From the NCBI GenBank assembly GCA_039881145.1, contig JAYKKI010000091.1, positions 2,470,001 through 2,534,000 of the forward strand: 64,000 bases of DNA, read 5' to 3'. The DNA is from Druceiella hillmani (lineage: Eukaryota; Arthropoda; Insecta; Lepidoptera; Hepialidae). Under the pieces are notes generated by a model, which worked only from the letters and a program-made list of their open reading frames with translations, was not told where the DNA came from and searched no databases. Within the stretch, counting starts at the first letter, position 1. Every line of letters begins with the position of its first letter. Made by a program: the position numbers and the translations under genes. Of this stretch, positions 38,441-50,730 are shown piece by piece.

Positions 38441-40834
38441 AGAGAATGTCATACTTTTTAACGACACATTTGTAACATTTTTCGTTTGTTTTTATGTTTC
38501 ATTTTATTTTATTAACAGCTCGTTGAAAAAAAATAATTATTTGTAAGAAATGTCCTCATAATTATTTGGACAATTATTAAAAAATGATTTTTCATTGTTT
38601 TGTTTCACACTAAAAACGACTATCTTCCCGATATTGTACAAGTATTTACACTAACTAGAACCAATATCACTTAACTCACACTATCTTTGTATAGGTTAAC
38701 ATTATAGAAATATTACCATTACTATCAGAATCAGGCATTTTTTATTTCTGTTTTCGATATAAACACTTCATATATTTTTTTTCAGAAATAATTAATCGTT
38801 TTTCTCGTCTTCAGTAAAGATGATTTTTTTGAGTTAGGTGCTATTGGTTCTTATATTCACCTATCAAAAATAAATTAACGTTTAAACAATTAACCACAAT
38901 AATAATAATATAACTACATAAGTTAAAGCGAATGTGTAGTTTAGACGAATCGAGGGAATTGTGGCGCTGTTTCCTAACTTTCCACCGCTATAAACATAAT
39001 GGTCAAAGCGTTTTCAATACACCAAGTGCCGCGACGGTGGATTCTGCTTCGCTTGTACAGGAGAAGTTTTACAAAGAATCGTTATATTATTGACGCATAT
39101 ATTTGTCGTTGTATTATTGGCGCGGTTGTATCCTTACATCAGAGTGTCATTGGTGACTCGTGATAGAATACATTTAACAATACGTTCGTTGATTTATTCT
39201 TGTTTTTATTATTATTTTGGATTAACTACATTATCCCGCTGTTCATTAACAAAATTCTTCTAGTGTTTTTATATAATTATGTGCCAAGTACATTTGAAAA
39301 GTAAAACTAGGGCTCAGCAGACAAATATAATGCACCAATCCGCAACGCCACATTTTAAACGCAACCGTAGCTTAAAAATTGGACTAGACCACTGTTGATC
39401 TCAAAAGTACATTTTGTGTTCACACGATCTAGAAAACATATTTTTGTATGTATTTTCATTCAAGAATTACATTAGAAAAAAACGCTTTATTTTATAAGCA
39501 CTTAAACTTGTTTGTCATTAGAAGCTTTCGTGGAGATCGAAAGCTGAATTCAAAAGAAATAAACAAAATATAAAGAATATATTTCAGACTTTTTGCTACG
39601 TGCTTGACAGTTTACTGACTACACTGCTGTTTCCAAAATTGTTAATGAAAAACAAATAAGCCTATGAGGCTTTATAAATTTTTCTGTAAATTTAACTACA
39701 TTCAGCCACATTTAATCATGATTTGTTAACACAAATAAATACTTTATTATAAAACTTTACATTTTCTAAAAGCTCATGTAAAGTTGTATAATAAAATGAC
39801 TATTGGTGTTAACAAATCGTGATAGTTCGACTGCATGGTCTAGAGTGATATTTTTAAATTTAATATTGTTTAATTTTTATATGATACTAGTAAATATTTA
39901 TAGGTCAATTTTTAATGTTCATAACATAGAAAAGTAATTCAAAAGAGGACAGCTACTGTTGTGTATCAGAAATTTTAAATTATAATTTTAATAATTTGAC
40001 CTACCTATGCAAAAAATATGCATATGTTCCTGTAGTCAGCGCGTATTTATATAGATAATGTTACGTTACTTGGATCACACAATGACCCACTTTATTTGAT
40101 AAAATTTTTCATATTTTACAGCCTCCTCGTTGATATCGCAGATATTTTGAGAACTCACTCCCTCCTTTTGTTTCAAGCTTATCTAATCACTATCACAACC
40201 CGTCGGGTCGAGACCTCAACTAGAAAGTAGAAAAAATACTGACTATGATATTTTTACAAACACCTCAACACATATCAGAGCACAGATCTAACAACTTTGT
40301 TTTTGTGATAAAAAATTTAGATACTGTGTTTTAAACTTTATCGGTAAGCAATTTAAATCATCTGAATCAAAAATATGTATAAATAAAAAAATATTATAAT
40401 TTACACAAATGTGAAAGTTCAATTTAGAAGGCAAAATTCAGCAGATAACAAAATATGTCTTTTTGTTTATGAGTAAATTTAAGCTATTAAGACCTGATCA
40501 GATGGCTCGTTTATGTTCCAAAAAAACACATTTCGTTACAAGAAAAACATAAAAACTATAACTATATGGTATCACATTTTTCGGGGTCACATTGCGACAA
40601 TTTGTAGTGTGCAAAATAAACTAAAAATACCGTCAATAAAATACCGGACATTAACCCGCTGATGAAAAAATATAATTGTTCAATCAGCATAAATAATTTA
40701 AGGGGAAATTTCACGAAAAAAAAGTGTTTTATCTCGTTACCGTAGATACATATATTTAAGGGTTAAGTACCAAAAGAACTACAAGATGGTTTTCGGTTTC
40801 AAAGTGGAAAAACAGGTAAATTTTCAGATCGTTT
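38441..40834. other. Intronic spacer
   Basis: AT-rich with no gene seen. It includes one 109-bp imperfect palindrome (next entry). Confidence 0.35.
39715..39823. repeat. Imperfect 49-bp-arm inverted repeat
   Basis: ATCATGATTTGTTAACACAA onward is matched in inverted orientation by the segment ending TTGGTGTTAACAAATCGTGAT, about 80 percent identity over 49 bases, with a spacer of about 10. This could be an old palindromic MITE or foldback. No clear target duplication. Confidence 0.7.
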
Positions 40835-41345
40835 TACTCGAAATCGCAGTCGATATGGCTAAGAGGTGCACGTACTACATGAATGTAGAAGTATTAGCCA
40901 GTATTGTACTAAGTGCTACATCTGGCCAATACTTCTATACGGATGCGAACCTTGGATTATTAAGGAAAATCTTAGGAAACGTATAGAAACATTCAAAATG
41001 TGGGTCTATAGATGCACGACGTCTACATCTTGGACTCAGAAAGTCACTAATGAGGAGATTCTACGAAGTGTTAGCCAGAAAAGCAAGCTTTTGCAAACCA
41101 TCAAAAAACCTAAAGTTGCATATCTAGGGCATATGCTCAGGCATGACAGATAAACTCTTGCAACTAATAATGATGGGAAAAGTTGATGAGGGAAGGAAAG
41201 CCGATCATGGACGAAAGTCGTAGTCGCGTAACATCCAAGAATGGACAGGGATTACGAGTGATATAGAACTCTTTCGCCTTGCCAAGGACGTGACCAAGTA
41301 TGCAGATCTAACTGGCCAGCCTTCACTAGTTGGAGGGGCATTTTA
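40835..41345 (+). mobile_element. 3' fragment of an endonuclease/reverse-transcriptase-type non-LTR retrotransposon
   Basis: A plus-strand frame (mostly 40866-41153) reads PILLYGCEPWIIKENLRKRI, ETFKMWVYRCTTSTSWTQKV, TNEEILRSVS, VAYLGHMLRHDR. It continues broken with EWTGITSDIELFRLAKDVTK. This LYGCE-W, RIE-F-MW-YRR, WT-x-x-VTNEE, LGH-x-LR, EW-x-G series is the region after the RT in elements widely annotated as endonuclease-reverse transcriptase in insects. It is 5'-truncated, as usual for such insertions, and several codons are disrupted. No poly-A or target duplication is clear. Confidence 0.85.
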
Positions 41346-43656
41346 GTAGAAGGGATACACAATATTAATACGTACAAAATACATAACTGTCAAATGCAAA
41401 ACTCCATATGTATATATAATTCAACGTCAAATACATACTAGTGAAAAGGATATGTAGTATATATGTATAATATTAGTAGATTGATTTGCTTTATCTTACA
41501 CTACTTTGATTTTGTTTAATTTAAATACATACACACAAACGTATGTGCTGTGCACCCTTTTCTGGACGGATTGGCCCGCGTGGTATTAGTATAATGTAAA
41601 AACGAGTTACGATGTAAATATTATTTAACATTTAACATTTGTCGTGGTGTAGAGCGACGCACCGTGTGAGTTATGAAATTGTAGCCTGGACCAAAATGTG
41701 GAATGTTCAGCTATGAATTTGGTGTTTTCAATGGAAAATTAAATTAATAGCAGCACATTCAGTTTTTTTGAGCGAAGATATATTTTTTGCCTTTATGTTG
41801 AATGCTCTGCTTCTGTAAATGACAACATACTGGTATATTTATACTTTTTATTTTACTAGGTATATTATCTATATGGGAAATTTCATTGCCATTAAGCGTG
41901 AAAGAAATATAAATTAACAAATAAGCAGACAGCGTGTCATTTTTATTATATTGATAGACTTTTAATAAAATTAGAAAAGCATTATACAATATTGTCTGAA
42001 AATATTTACTTCGACTACGACGCTCAATTTACCGATGAAGAAGTCGATATTTCTTCATATTAAATAATACTGGTATCGCTGAATATTGCCGTATCGCGTA
42101 GTGTTACGTTAATGGTACAGTATGTGTTACGTTACGTTAACGGTGCCTGGTGTGCGGGCACGGCAAGGCAGGGCACGGACATTTAGCGCTTTGGTTAAAG
42201 TTGAAATATATCTCGACAACGGATGAATTGAGAAGTACAATATATAATGTGCCTTTTCTTCTCGGCGCATCTTCTTTACCGGCGGCTGTGCCCGTCTTGA
42301 ATTGCCTTGCTAGGGAATTAACCAGGTGTTTCCACCCTGTCTTGGGCTCTCTCAGGGCAACTGTGACATGGAGCCCCGTGATGATCTTAACCTGATTAGA
42401 TCAGCGAATAGGTTGCTCCACTCTCCCGAACAGTTCTGCGCGATCCTCCTGTGATGATGTGACGAATATCATCAATACGTCTGAGGTTAAATAGAAGAGG
42501 TGATAAAATATATCCTTAGCGCGTACCTTTTTCAGATTTTTAATAACATAATTTGTTCTTACACTTAACTTCCCATCTCTGTTCATGTTAACAACCAGCG
42601 CAGATGATGAAAGAGCGACTAGATTGGTTTAAAGGAACACCTATTTGGCAAAGAATATTCCACAGTCATTTTCATCGCACGCAGACGAATGCCTTCGAAT
42701 AGTTAATATATCTTATCAGAATTGACATATTGAACTGTCGGCTCTTTTCTATATATATGCCTTACATTACAATTTGCTTTCATTGCCAAGACCTTTGAGA
42801 AATTCTGCTTATTTTATAATCACACATTATAAATATCAAGTAAAAAAGCCGGATGTGTCACAGACCAGGTGAGGACACATTGCAATAATTGCTAGGATTC
42901 CTTGATTATTTTCACATTATATATTGGTACATATTGATGTCAGTATAACTTATATTTACACTGCAAAGACATCAGTTTGGTCATAAATACCAAAAAATTG
43001 CTCTAAAAATAGTTTAATGTTCATCAGAATTGGTGAACTCGTTTCTAAAACTATAAAGCAATAAAACAAACGAATAGCACATGTAAGAATGTTGCTTCAT
43101 TCTGTCTGCAATAAAATCACAAATATAGAGCGGTGTACTACTTTAATTATTCGTTTAAATAGGCACATTCCACTGGTTCAAGCACATCATATTACATCGT
43201 CACACAACACAGCGCCACATCTTTAAACACACTCTTTCACTCTCTTTATTTCCCAACAAGCCGTCGATGCAACAAACTCAAATTATGGGACACATAAAAG
43301 TCGATAAAAAAAATATTTATACACATCACATTGAAAAACATTTGTCAGGTACGTACGCTCTGACGAGGAAACGAACACTTCTACTCACCTAAAGGACACC
43401 GCAAAGAAAAATGCGCACGAATAAGCGAACGAAATAAAACATCTATCCGAAGCAAAACACACTTTCTTCCACAATGCGGTTCATTATGTATAGATATTCA
43501 AATTGAGCCGCTCGTGCGGATGGAATGTGAGAATAACATAATAAAATAAATGATACAAAATGTAAATAGACGGCGGTTGCGGGGTGGAATCCTTTAGCTC
43601 TTCAACGTCGACGCGACGTCGGTGAACACATCATAAACTTTCTTATTTCCGCAATT
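41346..43656. other. Intronic spacer with one coding-like patch
   Basis: Mostly AT-rich. A GC-rich patch at about 42145-42480 is described separately. Nothing else gene-like. Confidence 0.35.
42145..42480 (-). other. Unclassified GC-rich, possibly transposon-derived segment
   Basis: On the minus strand a broken frame reads SSQEDRAELFGRVEQPIR and LREPKTGWKHLVNSLARQFK then TGTAAGKEDAPRRKGTLY. The first block has a rough resemblance to the segment just after the YADD box of some RT families, but no catalytic box is present. The composition differs from the surroundings. Identity unknown. Confidence 0.3.
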
Positions 43657-43940
43657 AAATGAAACTACGTGATGTAGTATTATTTCTACTTTCTTTAATT
43701 TCTTTACAACAGTCGATTTGGCTACATTGGCGATATTGTACTGTCGACTCCGAATTAAATTTCGTAAGGTGGTACAAAGCATATGATTTAACAAAACGTG
43801 CATAAAGTGTAATCTTATACCCAGTCAAAAAAAAAAAGTGGTAAAGAAATTAAAGAAAGTAGAAATAATACTACATCACGTAGTTTCATTTAATTGTGAA
43901 TAATGAATTTCTACAAAATTAACGCCAAATATATTCAATT
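43657..43940. repeat. Foldback built from Penelope-element terminal sequence
   Basis: GAAACTACGTGATGTAGTAT onward at about 43661-43707 recurs as an exact reverse complement at 43841-43887, with a unique 133-bp spacer. The right arm and the adjoining sequence to 43939 match, in inverted orientation, the terminal region at 53300-53405 of the Penelope-like element further on. So this is an isolated palindromic pair of Penelope ends with no RT or endonuclease inside. Confidence 0.8.
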
Positions 43941-45240
43941 TCTGATTTCCGTTTAAATCGAGAATACTTTATGTATTTTACTTTTGACATTTCATTTTAA
44001 GTTTCGATTGTCCAGTAACCACACGGACTCCCGAAGGAGATTTCAAAGGCTACGGTAAGTGAAGAGGATATTGAAGTTTCTGAATAGTTCTTTTATCGCA
44101 TTGAAGGTCGAAAATCACAATATTGGAGCGCTTCCAAGCTTAACCTATAAGCTATAAGTTTAGGAAGTCGGAATAAATGTAGAACATAAAAAAACAATAA
44201 GTACAATTCAATTTAGAAAAATGCGGGCATTAAAGTGGCTATTTGGAAAATTTATTTCTGACAGGTTACAGATTTTGACTACTGACAAGTTTTATTTCTA
44301 TTGAGAAAAAGTGGAATAACGAAAACTTTATTTGTAAACCATAGTGAAAGAGAAAAATAAAGTACTTTATTGATACCGATAATGTTTTTACTGTTTAAAA
44401 TTTGTATTTTACTTATTAACGAGATAAGTTTTTGAGAAAACATGAGTTTTGTCTCTCCATAAGTATTTAAAAGCAAAGAAAAAAAATTTTCATTAAAGGA
44501 AAAGAATGGTGTAAATAAAACACGTTTATAAATAGAACATGGGTATCAAATTTTTTTTTAATCTAGACGTGGCTATTGTTAAATGAGGCTATTGCCAACT
44601 GATCTACAAACCGATTAGAATTAAACTATTACACCTCGAACTACAAACTGTTACATTATTTACTCTATAATTTTTTAACAATAGTTTAAGTAATAAGGAC
44701 ATATTTTTATAGTTCAAATATCGAACATACAGAACTAGTTTCATTCCTCTTTGCAGCCATTTATTGAAAAATACCTTTGTTCTTTTCCAGCCTCAAGAAA
44801 ATCATAATGAACAAACACAGAAAATCTAACCGTTTGCAACGTCTGTAAGAGTCTTACAGGGGTGTTAAATCTATTTTCAAAATATCGAGCGACACGTTTA
44901 GTGAAGGTTTTCGCTTAGTTAATCACTTCCGGAGTTCGCGTCAATATTCCAGCGCCACCACCGTGTCACTAAATTCTGCTAGTGGTACTTGCACGCCTTG
45001 CAACATAGCACAAGCAGCCATTGTGACAGCCTAGGAATTAATCTTTTTAATATCCTGGTTTATTCATTCATATATATATATATATTCACCTATTATATGT
45101 ATAAATTATTTCATTATATCAATATAGAACATACACTAATATACGGTATGTATTATTAATAGAGACTCCGTATCCGTCAATGAAATTACAATAACACTTT
45201 AGATAATAAGGCCAATTTTAATAACATGTACAATACTACT
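43941..45240. other. Intronic spacer
   Basis: AT-rich. A GC-balanced patch at about 44925-45040 (GAGTTCGCGTC, CAGCGCCACCACC) is a weak regulatory candidate. No gene. Confidence 0.3.
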
Positions 45241-45460
45241 GCACATTTATTTATTTATTTACGTACTTTAATGAATACAATTAATACATACGGCGGGTTT
45301 ATTGCTACGAAAGCGATCTCGAACAGCCAACCAAGAACCCAGTCCAGCCCGCTCGATGAGCGGCTGAGAATAGAAACCGGATCCCCACGATAAACCGAGC
45401 CGTTAAAGGCCGTACGCCTTATGATCCACCCAACACACCACGGTGACGGATGTATTTTAT
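45241..45460 (-). mobile_element. Short retroposon-like insertion with TAAA-type tail
   Basis: On the minus strand a GC-rich body of about 190 bp (GGCGTACGGCC, GGTTTATCGTGGGGATCC, CTCATCGAGCGGGCTGGACT) ends in a (TAAA)n tail at 45241-45258, the layout of a SINE or a truncated non-LTR 3' end. No tRNA-type A/B boxes are clear. The open frame across it has no known domain. Confidence 0.45.
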
Positions 45461-47500
45461 AATAAAAGTAAATAAACAACGGCCTGATATTGAACTGCCA
45501 AAACTTTGTGTTTAGAGTGTCATTTAGCATGTGTACAATGTAAAAAATGAATTTTTAAAACCTGCCTTCATATATACTTATTTAATATACGATGTATAAC
45601 TTAATTACAGTCGAAACGTACAGCGACTATTAAAATAAAATTTAGGATAAATGGACAAATGTGCTCTATTAAAAAGAGACATGAATTAAAACATTTGATC
45701 TGACGAAATTATTTCGTGCTGCTGTATATACATATGCTGTAAGTACATGATGAAATATCTGCCGTTGCACTTGTTGCTTTGGAAATTAATTTATCTGTAT
45801 TTGTATCTCCGATTCGAATTCGGCATAAAACTGAAGGCCTTCCAAATATACCAATGAAGGGCAATGTGCACCGTCACAACATACAGTCTGGACAGGACGT
45901 AAGACAGAAAATTATACATTCTGATATGAATAGACCGCAAAGATTATTATGTGAGAAGCACTTTTTTAAGGCATTCTACCTCTTGGTATGCCGTCTTTGG
46001 TTTAAAAAACTTGAATCGTTTTTAGGAATTTCTTTCCGAAATGTTAAATAAATGTTTAACACAGCATAACTGTGTAAGATTTAGGAGCGGAAAACAACCA
46101 ATGGTAGGACTTTCAAAAATAGATTATGGAAGGAAATAAGTAACACATACTTTTAGAACTTCTACGAGACTTCAACAGCAGTGTCTTGGTGATATATAAT
46201 GAAAGGGAAATCAACAAGCACCCAAGAATGTGCTCAACCAGAAACCTGAAGGCAACCAACCGTACAGTGGGAAGTACCAAAAATACTTCAACAAAACAAA
46301 ATCACTGATTCTTTCAAGCGAATATCAAAACATTTACGCAAATAGGCCGGTGACGTTTTTCGTAATAACGGTTGTTGAGTAGAGATTATAATGAGAAAAA
46401 TCCCTTTCAGGAAGACAGCAAATGCGTTTATATGATAACATAAAAAGAGTAACTGGTTCGAAATATATACAGGTAGCACAATATAGAGCACAGCATGGTC
46501 TAAAGGAGGCCTATAACGTAGTGGTAGAAAAGAACTAAGAATAAGAGGAACATTAGGGCCAGTAGGAACAATAAAGGATCATTGCTCGATCATATTTCAC
46601 TGTTTTCCTGTGTTACCACCACACAGAAAGTTTACATTATCTACGTAAACAATAAAGAAAACTACTTCTTTAAAATTGTATAACGAATAAAGAGGAACTA
46701 ACTTCAATTTAGACTTTTAAGCCGTTTTCTGAAATAAAAAGATAAGAAAAGATTGATTAAACATACCTGCTATAAATAGAAAATAAACAAATATATAAAA
46801 GTAAATAACTTCAGCTTTTCACTCACGCTTATAATAAGAACATAAATAATATTTTGAACAAGTCTTGACATATTACTATTTGTATTAAATAAAGAAAAAC
46901 AAGTAAGATTGAGGACGAAAAACTAGGAATTTTATTCTACCATCGATGAACGTTTAGATTAAGAGTACAGAATTCAGCCTATGGCTATAATAAAGCCACC
47001 AGATGATATTCCAGCAACATCAAAAATTCGCTCGATTCACTCCAATAAATTTTAAGCCACAGTAGTAACGGATAGATATGATTAATTTCTACCCATCATT
47101 AACTAAAGATTAGCAATCTCGAGAAAAACTCAAGAACTATCAATATCAAAAAACACTATTCCCAAGCCAACAGCTAGTTTGCCTCCAGGGACACGTGGCG
47201 ATCCGCCTCATGCCACACAAGTGCACTGGAATCATCGAAGGTCCCCAATAGTGTAACTCGTCTACTGTCAAACGCTTGCACCGAACAGGTTTAAAAACTA
47301 TCCTTATTCAATGTGTCATTTAATACACTTCTTGTTTCTAGAATGCTGTTTGTCAACTCTCTAAAAACCTCAAAGATCGGTCCACTCTCAACCAAGTCAC
47401 GAAGAATAGATACTGTTAATATCAAAACACAGTATCGCCTGCGTATTCACATTTATTAGCTTGGACGATCTAGTTTATTTAGTCAATAAAAAATACTCAC
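45461..47500. other. Intronic spacer next to the pro-domain exon
   Basis: No gene assigned. A plus-strand frame at 45779-46051 and broken text to about 46530 look mildly protein-like but match nothing I know. In gene orientation the furin intron starts here with GTGAGTATT at 47500. Confidence 0.35.
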
Positions 47501-47707
47501 TAAATACCACATGAGCGGCCACCGCTGATCGTTGAGGTGCGGGTCGTCGGTGCGCAGCAGGTCGCGCTTGGAGCGGCGCAGTAAGCGCTGCTGACGCGCC
47601 CAGCGTACGCGTGCGTCGCGCCGCAACCGCGCGTGCTGTGGGTGAGCCGCGCGCACTGAGCGCCTTCTCACAGCCATGTGAGCAAAGTGGTAATGGTCCG
47701 TGAATAT
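47501..47707 (-). CDS. Furin-like proprotein convertase, pro-domain exon with maturation site
   Basis: A 207-bp (69-codon) exon with acceptor ending TTTGCCGACAG and donor GTGAGTATT, both phase 0. It reads IFTDHYHFAHMAVRRRSV, a basic stretch RLRRDARVRWARQQRLL, the primary furin autocleavage site RRSKR followed by D, and DPHLNDQRWPLMWYL. In furins the pro-domain folds the enzyme and is cut first after this R-x-K-R; a second internal basic site lies upstream, here VRRRS at residues 13-17. The His-rich YHFAH block corresponds to the pH-sensing segment. MWYL leads directly into the catalytic exon. It is very GC-rich for this window. The signal peptide and the first half of the pro-domain must be encoded in upstream exons that I could not find between 47708 and 64000. 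Confidence 0.93.
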
Positions 47708-49699
47708 CTGTCGGCAAACATACATAATTTTATCATTTAAGAAACTGTTTTCTATTGTTAGAAAATTTAAATAACAAAAAATTACCAATTTATTTGAAAA
47801 CAATTAAAAAGAATCGTTGTTCAAAACGTAATTTGTCTGAATCCTTGGAATATGTTAATAATAGATGTGAGTAACAGATTATTTACTAATTTTAAACACT
47901 TTTTTCATCAAGCAGCCTAAATAAATAACAAAAAACATACTTATTTTTCGTAAATGGATAGACTGAAAAACTGTTGAATTATATACAAATTCATAACGCA
48001 GAACAATGTTTAAAATGTTTTCTTTCACTATCTTTCACTTCCTAAAGTATTTTGAAAAAAATCTAAAATTTGGAGAACACTTCCTAAAAAGCGTTAAAAT
48101 ATTTTAAACGGATGTTTTTGGCATTAAATTCTCTTAGTTTTGCATAACGAAGTTTTGACTTAAGTAAAATATTTTTTTTTATTTTTCCACAAATATTTAC
48201 GACAGAAATGTTTATTGTTCTCCACTGACTGCTTTCCAAAAATCCAAGTTCCTTTAAAATACATCCACAATTACTTGTATTAAATACAAATCGCATATTG
48301 AAAAAAGAGAAAAAATAACCAAAATCACATCTTATGCAATTAGCACAAGGCAGAAGCTCTCATTATATAAGGTACACTCTCTTTGAGCTCTCGACATTTG
48401 TTGGTAATATAAAGAACTTCTGTAGTCTTTCGTAAAACAATATTCAAAATATTTAATTAAGTAAGTACATTCAATACACTCAGCAATACATTACATAATT
48501 ATTTTAGAATTAAATTTTGTGAAAATGTAAGACACTTTTAGGTTACGCTAATTGCAAAAGGAAAATCTACTCTCCCGTTTTAATAATAAAAAAATATAGA
48601 AGATACTTTTTTACAGGTGACTACGAAGGAGAAACTACATTTAAAATGTATTCCTTAATTATCTTAATCATATGATACTCGCTTTGACGTAAATTAAATT
48701 TAAGTGTCAACTGATGACAATATAAGTTTGAGTAATCGCTACGCGTGGCTGTGAAAGTTGTTTAATTGGAACTACAAGTTGACACATTTTCATATTAAGA
48801 CTGTTAATTCGTAATTTTAACCCTATAACATGACACTTGCACCGAAAGCCACGGGCGGGGGTAGTCAAATCGCGCCGCGAGCGGAAGTCTATCAAGCAAT
48901 TTTGTACATATTAATTTTGCAAAACCAATTATCGCGTCATAAAAATTCGGAATGATGTTAGCTTTAATTATGAAAGTGTATAAACATCGCAAGCTAAACT
49001 CTTTACCGAATTCCATTTTGTAGCGATAAAATTAGTTTAAGCGACGATATAGCCTTGCTTGGTTATTTTCGGTACGATATAATTATTTCGTTCCAGGAAA
49101 AATGACTGTGATGTGTACTCAACTTTAAAATATTATTACCGTTTAAAATAATATTCACTATATTTTTAATGGATAATTTGTTTTATGACCGCAATAAAGG
49201 CGAAAAAATATAAATTTTATACTCTTGGTTGTATTAGTTTTCTTTGACACATGTTACCTTCTTTTTTAGTTTTAATTGATATATTTAAGAAGCGTTAACT
49301 TATCAATTTATAAAACTATTTAAGAAAAACTGATATTATTTTAAACTACTTTTGTAACAATAAATGTTTTAGTGCAAAAAATATGAGAGTAAGAACTAAC
49401 CACAAAAAACGTCAACCAACGAATAATAAAAGTAATAAAGCGCGACAGTTCAGAATGCGATTGGGTCAGGTTAAAATTTTGAATCAAAGTAATACAATAT
49501 TTCATCGAAATAGCGCAAATGTTTGAAGTCACGTAGTAGTAAATAGGACAAAGAAATAGGTTAGTACAAAGAGAAAAGGCGGTCCACCGTTGCAGCCCTA
49601 AATGAACAATAAAATATTTATGTTATAACTTAAAATATTGTCTTTGTTATTATATGAACGAATTGGAAGATGAAGAATATTTACGATTAATGTTATATA

Positions 49700-49749
<50 letters not shown>

Positions 49750-50104
49750 TGTGTGTGTGTGTGTGTTTTTATAGATTTAATTTCAACTGATTACCTCACA
49801 ATTTTCCATACTTGGAAACAAATATTAAGGGGGCGGCGATGCACCCCCTCCCCCCTTACGTGCGATTTCCAACCCACCCAAAACTAAACAACGCCTGGTA
49901 CTTAGCTGGAGAAAACTAAAAGCAATCATATAGTAACAGCGTCACTTTCAATATTTTAAAAATTATTAATTTGGCATCAGTTGTTATAATGCATCGTATT
50001 CAATTACTTCATCGTCCTCAATTACGGCTACATTAATAAACCAAAAAGTATTTGCCATAAATATACAACGAGACCGATTTGCAAAAAATACTGATTTTCG
50101 TGCA
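47708..50104. other. Furin intron upstream of the pro-domain exon
   Basis: AT-rich. A GC-rich patch at about 48835-48895 (GGGCGGGGGTAG, CGCGCCGCGAGCGG) could be regulatory. Microsatellite at 49692-49766, followed by a C/G-run segment at about 49825-49870. No exon matching the earlier furin pro-domain was found. Confidence 0.35.
49692..49766. repeat. Compound (AT)n-(AC/GT)n microsatellite
   Basis: Runs of TA, interrupted by ACAT, end in a (GT)n tract. Open frames of Ile-Tyr here are repeat artefacts. Confidence 0.95.
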
Positions 50105-50107
50105 ACT

Positions 50108-50625
50108 CAGCTCCGCCATACGGACTACTGGTATATACTTATTTGGTATATTTTCCTGAACACAGAAAGTGCGGTAGTCACTTCGTAGGGGTAAGGGGGG
50201 AGCTATGATGTAACAAATATGGCGGCCGGGTATATTCTATTAAGCGGTATTTCAAAATAACTACTGGACTGATTTACTTAAATAAGGTGTCAAATGAAAG
50301 ACAATACAATGCACGTGTTTTTATTTCATACATTTGTCCATGTAAAGCTAATACCAAACGAAATATTTAAAAAATGAACACATATTGAAGAAAACATGTT
50401 TATTATGTAAATAACTCGGTAACCGTCAGGGTTGTGGAAATGTTTATCTTATTACAAAACGCATTGCTACTTTTATCAGCTTTTGAATTAACCTTAAATC
50501 ATTACAATCGAGCAATAAACAACGTAGCTACAGTCGTTTAAATGAGCTGAGTCGTTGGTACGAATAATCACAAATTGACGTAATTGGACTGGTTTTCTAT
50601 TAAATGATAGTAAAATACTGAGTAA
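50108..50625. repeat. Left terminal inverted repeat of the Academ-like element
   Basis: It pairs with 59455-60638. Diagnostic matched blocks: CAGCTCCGCCATACGGACTA, ACTGGACTGATTTACTTAAA, CGCATTGCTACTTTTATCAG and GACTGGTTTTCTATTAAATG-type sequence near the inner end. It has a segment around 50170-50230 (containing GGGGTAAGGGGGGAG) that the right copy lacks. Confidence 0.85.
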
Positions 50626-50730
50626 AACTTATTTTTTTTTAGAATTAAAATCACTATGTTATTTTATGCCTATTAAAATGTACTAAAAAATAATAAAAAA
50701 ATCTGATTAGCTTCGTCGATCTGATCAATA

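Noticed and set aside
45779..46530. Protein-like broken text, some of it vaguely like BED/hAT elements (DSFKRIS)
   Set aside because: The match is too short and lacks zinc-finger or catalytic motifs; not called as an element.
47483..47803. 106-codon open frame taken as a complete gene
   Set aside because: Only 47501-47707 is exon; the start codon and the last residues of the frame lie in intron sequence beyond good acceptor and donor sites.
49800..49910. C/G-run segment resembling part of the left TIR
   Set aside because: Only short G/C runs are shared with the 50170-50220 region; not enough to call a repeat.
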